In this document: positions 47,898 to 59,351 of the stretch, in pieces | Layout: every line of letters begins with the position of its first letter | Position numbering within the stretch: the first letter of the stretch is position 1 | NCBI RefSeq assembly: GCF_050003625.1 | Contig: NC_134400.1 | Span: 226,340,085-226,404,084, forward strand | Direction of reading: 5' to 3' | From: Haematobia irritans | Lineage: Eukaryota; Arthropoda; Insecta; Diptera; Muscidae | Length of the DNA stretch: 64,000 nucleotides | Made by a program: the position numbers and the translations under genes | Notes under the pieces: generated by a model | Told to the model about the DNA's origin: nothing | The model's input: only the letters and a program-made list of their open reading frames with translations | Databases searched by the model: none

Positions 47898-48027
47898 AAT
47901 ATTTTACGAAACATTCTGGCTTACAATTTCATGTCAAACCTGAACATGATACATTTTCCTCGTGAAAAAGAAACATTTTGCTCATAACATATAACATAAC
48001 ATTGAGATGAACATATTCCTTGTATAT

Positions 48028-48133
48028 GTATTCCGTTCTGTAAGAGAGAAGTTCACCACTGTGGTATCACAATGGACTGAATAGTCTAAGTGAGCCTGAT
48101 ACATCGGGCTGCCACATAACCTAACCTAACCTA
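48028..48133 (+). repeat. SINE 3' body (uninterrupted)
   Basis: 'gagagaagttcaccactgtgg', 'atcacaatggactgaatag', 'gtgagcctgatacatcgggc' and the CCTAACCTAACCT tail. 5' truncated. It gives the empty site for the insertion at 10668. Confidence 0.8.
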
Positions 48134-48361
48134 TGTATTCCGTTATCGCTTTAGGGAGCTCTACTAATGTTCTACATAACAGCTTCTACTATCTTTGTTG
48201 GGTGTTTTCTCAATTAACACAAAAATCGTAAAAATAAAATCAAAATCATTGGATATGGATAGTAATAGTGATAATTCTAAAACGAGGACAATAGACCCAA
48301 TATGAAAAGCAAAGTAAAAATAAAATTAAACAAGCAACTGCCTTCCCTCCCCAGTTTAATA

Positions 48362-48894
48362 TCCCAGCAAAAAAGCGTCTCCAAAAAGTAATGAAAATGT
48401 TCTTTTTGGATCCGGAAGTGGTGCAAAATTGTCGCAGAAGCGATGAATTTAACATGGGACGGATCCTCCACTGAATTTGCATCACTTCTTTAGGTGTGAT
48501 CCGAATTCAATGTTTTGGATGTAAATTAAAAAATTTTGTGATATTTTGCCAAATAAATAATTGTTGTAATTTTTTATAATTTTTAATGGATTGTAACTCT
48601 TGTCTTAAACGTTTGATGTCAAATATTTTCAAAAATTCAGATTGGATTTAGCATTTTTTTCGACAAAAATTAAATAATTTGTACCATTTTATGACTGCTT
48701 ACTCTGTTTGCAACCTATTTGAAACAAAAAAAGTTAAAATTACCCATTAAAAGTATGAAAAAAACATGTTATAAAAAATTGAATGAAAAGAACTTCCTGT
48801 ACAGTTAAAATAAAGAACATCATTGGGAGTACATCTTCTGGAAGTGCTTTTAAAGTTGTGCCTTTGGAAGAACTTCCAAAATTTTTTGCTGGGA
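48362..48894. mobile_element. TA-flanked TCCCAGCAAAAAA inverted-repeat element
   Basis: TA at 48360-48361 and 48895-48896. Termini are TCCCAGCAAAAAAGCG and, inverted, TCCCAGCAAAAAATTTTGG. 533 bp, non-coding. The 144-codon minus frame at 48740-49174 runs across its right end into flanking DNA and is not a gene. Confidence 0.8.
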
Positions 48895-48896
48895 TA

Positions 48897-50088
48897 CTGC
48901 GCCACATTATGCTATTCAAAAATAATTTTTTGATTTTATTCACTTCCTTAATCATCTCTGCTAGAGGATACGGATCCAGCCCGAGGTACTGAGGAGAAAG
49001 AAATACACTTGGCGATAGAACAATAGAATATCTAATTAAATTTATTACAAATGTATTACATTCAATGGTTTCATTACAATCACTGGGACTTGTAGAGATG
49101 AGGCGGCATGGAACACCATGCTGGCTGCAGTGTAGTAGGACCATGACAAATTTTCGGGGGCGGGGGCCAGACACAGCGAATAATGTGGAAATTCTGAGAA
49201 TGTTAAGCTATTCTATGACATGAATACAAATGTTTTGCGATTTTCCCCAACACCCACGACACATTGGAAACGCCCTTCCTTCCTTCCTCATTGCGCTTCC
49301 TTCACGCTATTCTTCATGAAACCAAGCAGAGGGCAGGCATTTTCAGTGGCATGCCACATAAAGATGTTTTAGAACAACAAATTATAGAATTTTTTGCCTC
49401 TATTTGTTTCTTGCCATGCAAGCCATATTTACTTAAACACTACTTGAGCCAAATCTCCCGCTACTGCTGCGAGTGAAGGAAATAATACCGAATCACAATA
49501 AAGAAAAAAATGGCGAATGCTTGCAAAAAATGAGGGAGCCAAACTAGAAAATAGGAAGACCAAAAACAAATGGAAAGAATATCTTATGCAGTCTTGCGAG
49601 CCATGGAGAAAGTATGTGAATGTGAAGGGAGTAATTATTGGAGAGTTACTTCTAGCAAATGCAATTCCGTGGTGGGGTCGGCAGAAACACTGAAATATTA
49701 ATGTTGAACACCCACATAATCTTCGCAAACATCGACACAGTAATCCTAGCTCACAGAAAAGAAACTTCGTTGTTGCATTCTAAATAAATTTTATTGAAAA
49801 TATTCATATTAAAAACTTTGCAAAGGAAAGAAAAATCCAAGTTATTCTCATGAATTTGAATAAATTACGCATGTTTCCAATTACTGGCGAAATACACCAG
49901 AGAACAGGTATTGAAAAAGTATGTAGAAATAGGTAGCAGATTCCATATCTGAAGTATCACCAAAAATTGAGTTTTAGCCAAGAAAAGTACTATGTTCTCT
50001 TATTATTATGGCTTTGATTTCAGCTTTAAACAATGCGTTGACTAAACTATAAGAGTAGCTTAAGAGGACAATACATTTTTGTGAACCA
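48897..50088. other. Unassigned sequence
   Basis: No gene or repeat recognised. Confidence 0.45.
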
Positions 50089-50747
50089 CACTGAAAAAAA
50101 AGCATGCCCGGTTCCAAAGATTTTGTCTTTACTTTAAAAAATTTGGTATTGATTCCGAGCCAAAGAAGCGGAGAATACAAGTAAGGATACTTTTAAGACA
50201 CAATTCTCTTTTAAATTTGGGTTTTGTGTACTTGCTTCTAGGAAGCAAATTTTAATTGTTCGCTTTCTCAGCTTTTTTTTTCTTCATATGCTATCGAAGT
50301 CCTTTAAAAACGAGTTAACGACAACTTTATTTTCCAAGTTAAGACTCGACTTCCAGTAGAAATTATGCTATGTTTCAAGTAAAAAGCTTCTTTAAAATAA
50401 AGTGTTGAAAAACATGTCCTATATCTGAACGATTTTTTGCTTTGTAGTCAAGATGCAAAAAGACAACAAATTTAAAGACAATTTCATTAAATTTAAATAA
50501 TTTTTCTGAATTATTAAAGTCAAGTTGACCTTAGCCCAAACATTTTTTCTTTCATGTTATGATACCCATTTTTAAGCCAAATCACTTAATTATAAGGACA
50601 ATACGACTTCATTGAAAAGTTTATCGACTTTTGGACAAGGAAAAAAAACTTTATATTGGAGAAATGCGTCTTCTATGCTAAGCAAAATTTGCATTCGTAT
50701 TTTAAAGACACGAAATCTTTGATATCACGACAATATTTTTTTCAGTG
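50089..50747. mobile_element. CACTGAAAAAA inverted-repeat element, inverted copy
   Basis: A near-identical inverted copy of 40194-40834. Flanked by CA rather than TA on both sides (50087-50088, 50748-50749). Non-coding. Confidence 0.8.
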
Positions 50748-50749
50748 CA

Positions 50750-51183
50750 CCATGAAGAAATTATTTCAACTGACAGACGGACCGACATGGTCCGATAGAC
50801 AAGTCATGTCATCACGACTTCATAGGGACTGAGACCTATATTACTTAGCGTCACAAACGGAATGGCAAAGTAACTATAGAAGGTTATTAAAATGAGAAAA
50901 TCAGTCATTGTATTTGAATTTAAAAGTAAACTCACACAACCCACCATGAAAGAAAATGGAGGATTAGTTTTCTAATTGCAACATGTTGTAAGTTAATATT
51001 TTTTGTCAAATTGAAGAAAAATTATTAAAGAAATAATTTTTTTCTTTTCGAGAAAATTTCATATGTTAAAGGAATCAATTGGATTTAAAAATAATTAAAA
51101 TGTCTTGAGCGCTATACGAAGTTCAAGACAGGTACAATTTTAGTAAAATTTACTCATTGAAGCGACTTCTGAACTCAATTTAA
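50750..51183. other. Unassigned sequence with inverted-repeat-element remnant
   Basis: 'atacgaagttcaagacagg' and 'taaaatttactca' near 51115-51165 match the middle of the element at 57756, but no termini are found. Confidence 0.4.
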
Positions 51184-51713
51184 CCCTCTGTAGCTAAGCT
51201 GGTCTCATCTTAACAATATAACTGACGTGGAGTCTAGCAGACCTCATTTCTAAACTGATATCCTACACCCAGAGAAGGAATATGATCACCTCAAACATGT
51301 TTTAAGAGCACAATGTTATTTTTGGGTGGTGACCATGTAACATGGTTTTCGCAACCATGTTATTTTCTCGGAAATCATGTATCTGATTTCGGCAAGCAGG
51401 TTATTTTTGACGAGAAAATAACATTTTAGTGACAAACATGTTGCATGGTCACCATAAAAATAACATTTTGCTCTTGAAACATGTTTGAGGTGATCATATT
51501 CCTTCTCTGCGTGTACGTTAACATTTCTTACCAAAAAGTTTTTGGCCCTATTTTCCATAAAAACATATGGTTATTAAGCAACCACTGACCGATGTGCGAT
51601 CATAAAGAGAAAAGATATTGAGAGCGGAGAGATCGATGCTTCGTACTTTAGGAAGATACGCACGAAAATTTATTTTGCGGTATCTGTCAGACTACGACGT
51701 CAGCTACAGAGGG
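51184..51713. mobile_element. piggyBac-like non-autonomous element with nested MITE
   Basis: TTAA at 51180-51183, then CCCTCTGTAGCT; the right end is AGCTACAGAGGG followed by CTAA (51714-51717), one change from TTAA. A TTAA target with CCC...GGG termini is the piggyBac signature. Removing the MITE at 51266-51513 leaves about 280 bp, so it cannot encode a transposase. Confidence 0.65.
51266..51513. mobile_element. Foldback MITE, CAC-AGAGAAGG family
   Basis: TA at 51264-51265 and 51514-51515. Starts CACCCAGAGAAGGAATATGA and ends with its inverse. The arms pair over most of the 248 bp ('aacatggt', 'aaaataacat' words inverted). Nested in the piggyBac-like element. Confidence 0.85.
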
Positions 51714-51717
51714 CTAA

Positions 51718-52245
51718 GCAAACCTCTTCCATTTTAGGAAAATATTAACTATTTTTTTTTTGTTTTTATACAACTCTTCTTTCTTATATTTAGTTCAAGT
51801 CATTAAAGTTAGCACAAAATTATTCAAATAAGGGACATGTGCTCACATTGGGCAAAATTTGACTAATTAATGATCGTGGAACATGATGATTTATTTGATT
51901 GGAAAGTCCCACCATTATCCACAAAAGTTTAGATAACGACTTTAAGATAATTATCACTTTCAACTAGTCGCGATCTTGACCAATTAGCGATTTTATAAAG
52001 ATTCAAATTCGAAATGGATTTGATTATGCCAGTAGTATCCTAATGTCCCATTTCAAAAGGGCCGCCAATTCAAAACACCTTATCAAGAAAAAGAAAATGT
52101 ATTCAAAAGGATCTCATCATTGTGCATGGATAATGAATAAAAGAATACTCGCCAAATAAACAGCTACTCAAGAAAACAATAACAATTTACAGTATTTTGC
52201 CATTTATGAAATATAAGAAAGAAAATAATCAGTCTTGAATATGAA
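51718..52245. other. Unassigned sequence
   Basis: No gene or repeat recognised. Confidence 0.4.
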
Positions 52246-52408
52246 ACAAGTAAGTAATGTAGAAAGTCGGGCGGGGCCGACTGTATCATACCCTAAACCA
52301 CCCTTGCTGAATTAGTAATCATAAGCATTTGTGGGGTAACATTGATTAAGAAAATTAAGTGGTACATGTTTATGGGTGCTTTTTCTCAATCTGACTATAG
52401 ATCATAGT

Positions 52409-53186
52409 CAGTATTGCCAGGATAACTGTTCGGTTTACCCTACAAGGATAAAAAAGTTCCCTACCTTCCCATACATTCCCAAACAATTTTCCTACAATAT
52501 TTTTCGTTAAATTTAAACAAATTTTACAAAACAAAAATGGTTCTAAGTACTTTATTATCTTAAAACATGAAAATGCAACGTATAACATATAACCTAGAAA
52601 ATAAATTTGTATTACCACCACGGTTGCCACAGTTGGTAGAATTCTACCAAAAATAGTAATTTTTTTGTTAAATCTCTATAGAAATACTATTTTTGAAAAA
52701 GTTTCTATAAACAATTTTTTTTGAGAAATTTTTTTATAGCAATAAATTTTTGATAATAAATTCTATAGAAATAATATTTTGAAAAAAAAAAATTATAGAA
52801 ATAATATTTTGAAAAAAAAATTATAGAAATAATATTTTGAAAAAAAAATCTATAGAAATACAATTTTGACAAAATTTTCTATAGATATAAAATGTTGACA
52901 ATATTTTCTACAGGAATAAAGTTTTAACAAAAATTTCTATAGAAATATTTGTTTGGTAGATTTGTGGTAATTTTTAAATTTTGTTGGCACGAGTGGCAAC
53001 TGTTGTTACCACACATTGGTAAAGATCAAGCCTTGCCGGCTTCTAATTTCCTCCTCTAGAGCCACCAAAATGTAAAAATTATTACAAATCGTGTTGAGTG
53101 AAAATGTCCCTACATTGTGGCCCTACGTCCTACAAGACGCTAAATATTAGAAATATAGGGAATTTCCCCTACTTCTAACAACACTG
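52409..53186. mobile_element. Probable hAT-like element, no target duplication seen
   Basis: Inverted termini CAGTATTGCCAGGA and CAGTGTTGTTAGAA, with 'ccctac' words just inside both ends. The 8 bp flanks (ATCATAGT, GCTGTTGT) do not match. A smaller element with 'ggttgccac' ends lies inside (about 52620-53000). Confidence 0.45.
52670..52960. repeat. ~30-bp minirepeat array (TTTCTATAGAAATA core)
   Basis: About nine units of 'ttttgaaaaaaaattatagaaata' type. They sit between inverted 'ggttgccac' and 'gtggcaac' words (about 52622 and 52991), so the array may be the body of a small inverted-repeat element. Confidence 0.65.
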
Positions 53187-53519
53187 GCTGTTGTTTATAT
53201 TGCCACTAATATTAAGCCCATTATTAAAAATAAGAAAATCGCTCAATTATTGTAAAAATCTAGCAATATTCTTATGTAATAGCTACAAGTACGTATAAAT
53301 ACGATAGGCTAGTAAATCAGAATTTGAAATGTCAGTAACATTGGTTAATAAATAAGAGTATTATGGCCAAATTTGGGAAAATCGAGCGATGCATGTATAT
53401 GGAAGCTATATGTAAATCTGAACCAATTGGCATAATATTTTGCGGGTTTGATTAATACCATAAAAGGTTACCTTGTGCAAAGTTTGAGGAAGAGCAGTTA
53501 AGAAATGAGGCCTCTATGG

Positions 53520-54072
53520 TAGGGTTTCCACATGGATAATTTTCAAAAGAGAACTTTCGCTTTAAAAAAAGAGAACATTTTAACTAAAAAAGAGTTTACA
53601 ATAAAAAAATGCTTTATTAAATAATTAATAATTTTATTGATGTTAAAATAAAAATAATAATAGTTTCTAATGATAGAAACTACGAAATAAATATATAATA
53701 AAACAATAAAAAACAAAAAGAATCACATTTTCTTAAAACATAAACAAAATAAATTGACGACGACAACGTATTGGCGTATTTACGTCGTCAATTACATATA
53801 TTGCTAATTTTTACGCCGTACGTCGAAACGTCGCAATTGTGTTCCGGCCTTTAATTTGTCAACAGATTTAACCCAGTAAACAATTAGTGGCGAACAATTG
53901 TGGCGAATTCCTACTACATAAATAAAATCAATCTACGATTTTTTTTTGAAATAGAGTACATAAAGAGCACTGTTGGACATAAAAATACGGCACCAAAAAA
54001 AGAGAGTGAACAAAAAGATACGAACACAAAAGAGAACATGTTCTCTTTAAAAGAGATGTAATGTACAGCCTA
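53520..54072. mobile_element. hAT-like element inserted in array 3
   Basis: A perfect 8-bp duplication CTCTATGG (53512-53519 and 54073-54080). Termini TAGGGTTTCCACAT and TAGGCTGTACATTA are imperfect inverted repeats, and 'aaaagagaac' words are repeated just inside both ends. 553 bp, non-coding. The interrupted satellite word fits the neighbouring units. Confidence 0.75.
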
Positions 54073-55082
54073 CTCTATGGTCAAACATAAGGTTATTAGG
54101 GGCAACTTTTTCAAAATCGGGCGATACATATATGGAAGCTATATCTACATCTGAACCGATTTCGATGAAATTTTGCACATACCGTTAGTACTATAGAGGA
54201 CTGGATCTAGCCAACTTTGAGTAAGATCGGATAATAAATAAGGGTTCTATGGGCAAATTTGGAAAATCGGGGTATACATATATATGGGAGCTATATCTTA
54301 ATCTAACCCGATTTCGATGAAATTTTGCACATACATTTAGTGCTATAGAAGATTACATTTAGCAAACTTTGAGTACTATCGGTTGATAAATAAGGGTTTT
54401 ATAGCCAAATTTAGAAAAATCGGGCGGTATATATATATGGGAGCTATAGCTAAATCTGAACCGATTTCGATGATTTTTTGCACATATAGTTAGTGCTATA
54501 GAAGATTAAATTTAGCCAACTTTGAGTAAGATCGGTTGATAAATAAGGGTTTTATGGCTAAATTTAGAAAAGTCGGGCGATACATATATATGGGAGCTAT
54601 ATCTAAATCTGAACCGATTTCGATGAAATTTTGCAGACTTAAAGGGTGATGCAGAAGATTATTTTGTGCTAACTTTGACGACGATTAGTAAAAAAGTGCA
54701 ACGTGACCCCATTTGTCGAAATCAGGCGATACATATATATGGTAGCTATATCTAAATTTGATCCGATTTCTTCCAAATTCAATAGCGTTCGTCCTTGTGC
54801 CCAAACAACCCCCTGTACCAAATTTCATCAAAATCGGTTAATAATTGTGACCGGAATCCTGTGAACAACAAATACATGGACGGACGGACGGACACCAAGC
54901 GCTAGATCGACTCAGGAGGTGATTCTGAGTATATAAGTATATAATTTATGGGGTCTAAAATCAATATTTCTGGTAAGCACATTTTTTGGCCGATCGAACT
55001 TATTATACCCTGACCACTATGTGGTTTAGGGTATAAAAAGAATATAAGGAAACAAACAAGAAACAAAGAACGTGGCATACTA

Positions 55083-56500
55083 CACCCAGAAAAAAGTGCC
55101 TTCGAAACTAAAGGAAAAAATTTTCACCAATATGGTTTATCCATTTTATTACCATTAATGTAAATTTTTGTGAGAAATAATAAAATTTACTCGTTTCAGT
55201 AAAAAACTCCTAAACTGTAAGCAGTTAGGAATAGTTCATTAACTAGAATAAGGCATGGAATTTTACTCATACTGTTTTCTTCGCTGGGTATAAGAATTTA
55301 CTACTGAAAAAGAAAATTTTATTCGCCGATAACAAAGCATTCGTAAAAATAAACAAAATCCGAACTAAAACCAAGTTTCCTCAAAATTAGTAAAATTTCT
55401 TATAAAATGATAATTGCGACTTCCTTTATAATAGAAAGTTTTTCATACATACGAACAACACTTGGCATAGAAAAATATTTTAGTTCATTCGTACTAAGAA
55501 GTATGCAATCCTTTCAAAACTTAAGAAGTATGCAATCCTTTCTAAACTTAAGGAAACACACTTGTTAGAATATAGGAAATTTTCCTATATTTCTATTGTT
55601 ACCTGTAATCGATACCTGTCATCGTAATCGATGTGTTTGCGCGTGGGTTATTTTTTTAGTTGGAATCGCGTTGTTGTCGTATACAGAGAGATTGTTAAAA
55701 AATAATATGGTAAAATAATATAATAAATAACAAATAAAATATATAAAATATTTGTTATTTTAAATTAGTGAGAAAAATGTTCGTTTTTTGAAAATAAATC
55801 TATCAATGTTCGTCATGGTGTATAAAGAAAGAAAACACCAGCAGAATAACAACCCTTTCATTTGTCTTCATTTTGGAATCTTCAATTATTAGGTAATATT
55901 CAGTGACGCTAACCTTTTGTAACAAAAATGGTTTATGATTTTTTATATTTGTAGGTATTGAAATCGTTAGGCAGCAACTTATTAAAAGTGAAAATTACAA
56001 GAAGAAGAAAAAGTGCGTTTTACAGTTGATAATATCACATGGAAATTGGAAATAGTTGAATAATAAACTAATATTTCAAGGACAGTCGATGCTGTTGATT
56101 CTTAATAAATATATTCAATATATTAATAAAACATGTCTTTTATTGAAGATAAAATTGCTTATATAAATAAATAAAATTGTATTTAAAAACGAAGGTAATC
56201 AGTTCTAATTATGAAGTAAAAGTTTTACCACAAATATGTAAGATTTGTCCAAATGAATGAAAAAATTTCAATAAAATCATTCCATATATGAATTCAAATC
56301 AGTTAAATTTTTTCATTCTGTAGTATTGTGGTACATAAATATAGGAAAATGTTAACTAATATATGGAATGCATTATACCTAATATCTATGAAAATCGCAT
56401 CGTTCAAACAAATAAAAATGTCTTTGGCGTTATACGAAGTTCAACTTTCTTCACAATGAGTTCATTTTAACTTAAAGAAGGAGTCACTTTTTTCTGGGTG
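55083..56500. mobile_element. TA-flanked CACCCAGAAAAAAGTG inverted-repeat element, 1.4 kb
   Basis: TA at 55081-55082 and 56501-56502. The inverted terminus CACCCAGAAAAAAGTG is identical at both ends. 1418 bp with no transposase. 'tgtctttggcgttatacgaa' near the right end is shared with the 57756 family. Confidence 0.8.
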
Positions 56501-56502
56501 TA

Positions 56503-57755
56503 GTGAGTAAAGCATTTTGAATTGACTTGCCACCGTCTTAGTTAAATCTCTTAATTTCAAAGTGTTTTTTGTTTAGTTATATATTGAGGATAACACGGCT
56601 TGATTTCATTTTAAATACGCAAAGCATATCAACAAATACCTAATACCAATCGATATTAATCATAATTTATCAGCAAATTTAAATGTTGCTTGTAATTGTA
56701 CTGTAAAAGTATTACAGGCCTTGTTATTCCATGTTTATAGTAATTCACTTGATATTTTTCAACAACAACAATTGACCTTGCATGACATGATTGTCGTAGA
56801 ACACAATCCATAAAGAACAATGGAGACAAACTTATGACAACTCACACTTTTTCTTTCCATTCCAAAGAGTTTTATTTTAATTAAGACTTCAAACTACCTA
56901 GCTCAAAATGCACAGACAAGAAAGAGTGAATGTGACATTAAGTGAAAGAAATTAGAGGGTCTCAACACCAGAGTGTCGTGTCACATACAAATTTTAATAC
57001 TGATGTCATTTGCAATGTGAAAATTTGTGTGGTTATGAACACCACAAGGACATGTTAGAATGAAAAATGTACAAAAATTAATTCACGTTGAAGTGTGTAG
57101 TTGGAGGAGCACACCTTGTGTTAGTCATTTCTATTTGCAACTTTAATGGAATAGCAGAGAATAAAGCGTAGTGATGAAGCTAATTTCATTAATCAGGCTC
57201 ACATTTAGTTCTAGTTGAAACTTCGAATCATTCCACCTTGTATGGAATCTTTTAAACGGTTAAACTATAAACTGCTTGTGGAACTGGAAAAGAAACTTAG
57301 TGATGGAAAGTTTATGTCCTCCTAAGAGCATAGGGCCTACTTCAATATTACAATACACGGATATAAGAAGTTTTAAGACTTCAATATTTTCCACTTTCAA
57401 TCGTTAGCTGAATGGAAATAAGTAGAGGGAAAAAATGTTTTTAGTCTACAAAATCACTCAAAGGAATCATAAATTTTCAATGGAGTGGGAGAAAAACGAA
57501 CGAAGGAAAAAGTACATTCAAATACATACTAAGTGCAAAAAACATATTTACATACATATTGAACTACAGTAGACCTTCATAGGAAGCAGTGCCAATATAA
57601 ATTGCTTACCCCCATTTCCATGTAATTCCGTCAGGCTTTAACTGGCAGTTAACCGAAAACTTTTCAGCAGTTAGCTAACGTAGCACTAACGGAGAATGGA
57701 GGGCTAGGATGGCATCTCAGTGGAATATTTTTTAGTTACATAACTTTTTCACTTA
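56503..57755. other. Unassigned sequence
   Basis: No gene or repeat recognised. Confidence 0.45.
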
Positions 57756-58285
57756 CACTGGAAAAACAGTGAACCCACCAGGAAGAAAAATTTCGGTTAA
57801 TTTTAGAAAATGTTGAATATTTTTAGAAAATTTTAACTAGTTAACAGTATAACAAACGCTGGCATCACACCGATGTCATAAAAATAAGTAAATATTTTTC
57901 AACAAATTCAAGAAAATTTATTAGACATAATTAAGTTTTTTCACTTCTTAAAGAAAATTTTGTAGTATGAAGAAAAAACTTGGAGTTCAAAATTGCAAGA
58001 ATGTCTTTAGTGACATACGAAGTTCATGATGAACGCATTTGTAGTAGAATTTACAAATTTAAAGAAATATTGAACTATTTTGTGGAAGACACGAATTTAG
58101 TTTTAGAATTGTCCATCATTATCCTTCATTTGTGTATATTTTTTTTCTCGGTTTTAGTTAATTTAACTAACGTACACAACAAATTATTAGAGTAGAGGAA
58201 ACTTTCTCCAAACATAATAACTCCATGAACTTAACGAAAGTTAAATTGGCTTTAGTGAAATAGAGAGTTTACTTTTTTTTGAGTG
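57756..58285. mobile_element. TA-flanked CACT[G/C]-AAAAA inverted-repeat element
   Basis: TA at 57754-57755 and 58286-58287. Termini are CACTGGAAAAACAGTGAAC and, inverted, CACTCAAAAAAAAGTAAAC. 530 bp, non-coding. The interrupted relative is at 29841-31016, and fragments lie near 51115 and 56425. Confidence 0.75.
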
Positions 58286-58474
58286 TATAAGCTGTAATAA
58301 AACCAAAAAAAGAATATTATTGATAATTAAATTTAATCATATTACATTCGCTTCTGTGAGAAGATATTGCCGTAATGTTACACCACTTCCTTTTTCATAT
58401 TGTCTTTATGTGACACTTTTTCGCAAAGGTTTTAGAATCGAAATTTGAGCGTAAGGACAATTAGGCAAAGAGTA

Positions 58475-59343
58475 CAGTGCTGCCGCTAGTGACAAATTGA
58501 TTGAAGTAGATTTTGGAAAAAAGTGGAGTAGATTGAGTAAAATTGAAGTAGCATACATTTTTGAAAATAAACAATAGAATTCATTTTATTATACCCTCCA
58601 CCATAGGATGGGGGTATATTAACTTTGCCATTCCGTTTGTAACACATCGAAATATTGCTCTAAGACCCCATAAAGTATATATATTCTGGGTCGTGGTGAA
58701 ATTCTGAGTCGATCTGAGCATGTCCGTCCGTCCGTTCGTCCGTCTGTTGAAAAACGTTAACTTCCGAACGAAAGAAGCTATCGACTTGAAACTTGGCACA
58801 AGTAGTGTTTATTTCTGTAGGTCGGATGGTATTGCAAATGGGCCATATCGGTCCACTTTTACGTATAGCCCACATATAAACGGTTGGCTTGGGGGGACTG
58901 TAAGAGAAGCAAATTTCATCCGATCCAGCTGAAATTTGGTACATGGCTTCAGCATATGATCTCTAACAACCATGCAAAAATTGGCCCACATCGGTCCATA
59001 ATTATATATAGCCCCCATATTAACTGATCCCCCGATTTGGCTTGCGGAGCCTCTAAGAAAACCAAATTTCATCCGATCTGGCTGAAATTTGGTACATGGT
59101 GTAAGTATATGGTCTCTAACAACTATGCAAAAATTGGTCCACATCGGTTAATAATTCAATGATTAAAACCGCTATGTTCATCGTAATTAAAGGAATAGGA
59201 AAAACAATTAGGTAATATGGGGAAAAATTTAAAAATTTGAAGCAGAACAAAAAGTGAAGCAAATTTTTGAAAGAAGGAGTGACGAAGTAAATTTTGTGAA
59301 AATGAAGCAAAATACTTCCATTGAAGTAGTAGCGGCAGCACTG
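58475..59343. mobile_element. hAT-like element carrying a satellite-bearing unit
   Basis: A perfect 8-bp duplication AAAGAGTA (58467-58474 and 59344-59351) and perfect 14-bp inverted termini CAGTGCTGCCGCTA. 869 bp, no transposase. The arms contain 'gaagtaga' and 'gaagcaaa' words. The interior 58586-59157 is a truncated satellite-bearing unit. Confidence 0.85.
58586..59157 (+). repeat. Satellite-bearing unit, 3' truncated, nested in hAT-like element
   Basis: Starts ATTATACCCTCCACCATAGG and contains 'gagtcgatctgagcatgtcc' with a CCGT-rich run, then two array-type units ('tatagcccacatataaacgg', 'tatagcccccatattaactg'). It ends abruptly after 'ccacatcggttaataattca'. Confidence 0.75.
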
Positions 59344-59351
59344 AAAGAGTA

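Larger units (their letters stand above)
52246..55036 (-). repeat. Satellite-bearing unit (array 3), minus orientation, with inserts
   Basis: Minus-strand start at 55036 ('taccctaaaccacatagtgg'), minus-strand end near 52246 ('gccccgcccgactttctac'). The array word [G/C]GGAGCTATATCT starts at 54134, 54287, 54440 and 54593, exactly 153 bp apart, with further copies at 53401 and 54741. Interrupted by the hAT-like element at 53520-54072 and by a second insert at 52409-53186. Confidence 0.8.

Noticed and set aside
48740..49174. 144-codon minus-strand frame, the longest outside arrays, LINE and transposases.
   Set aside because: It runs across the right terminus of a TIR element (48362-48894) into unrelated flank, and shows no domain or coding-like bias.
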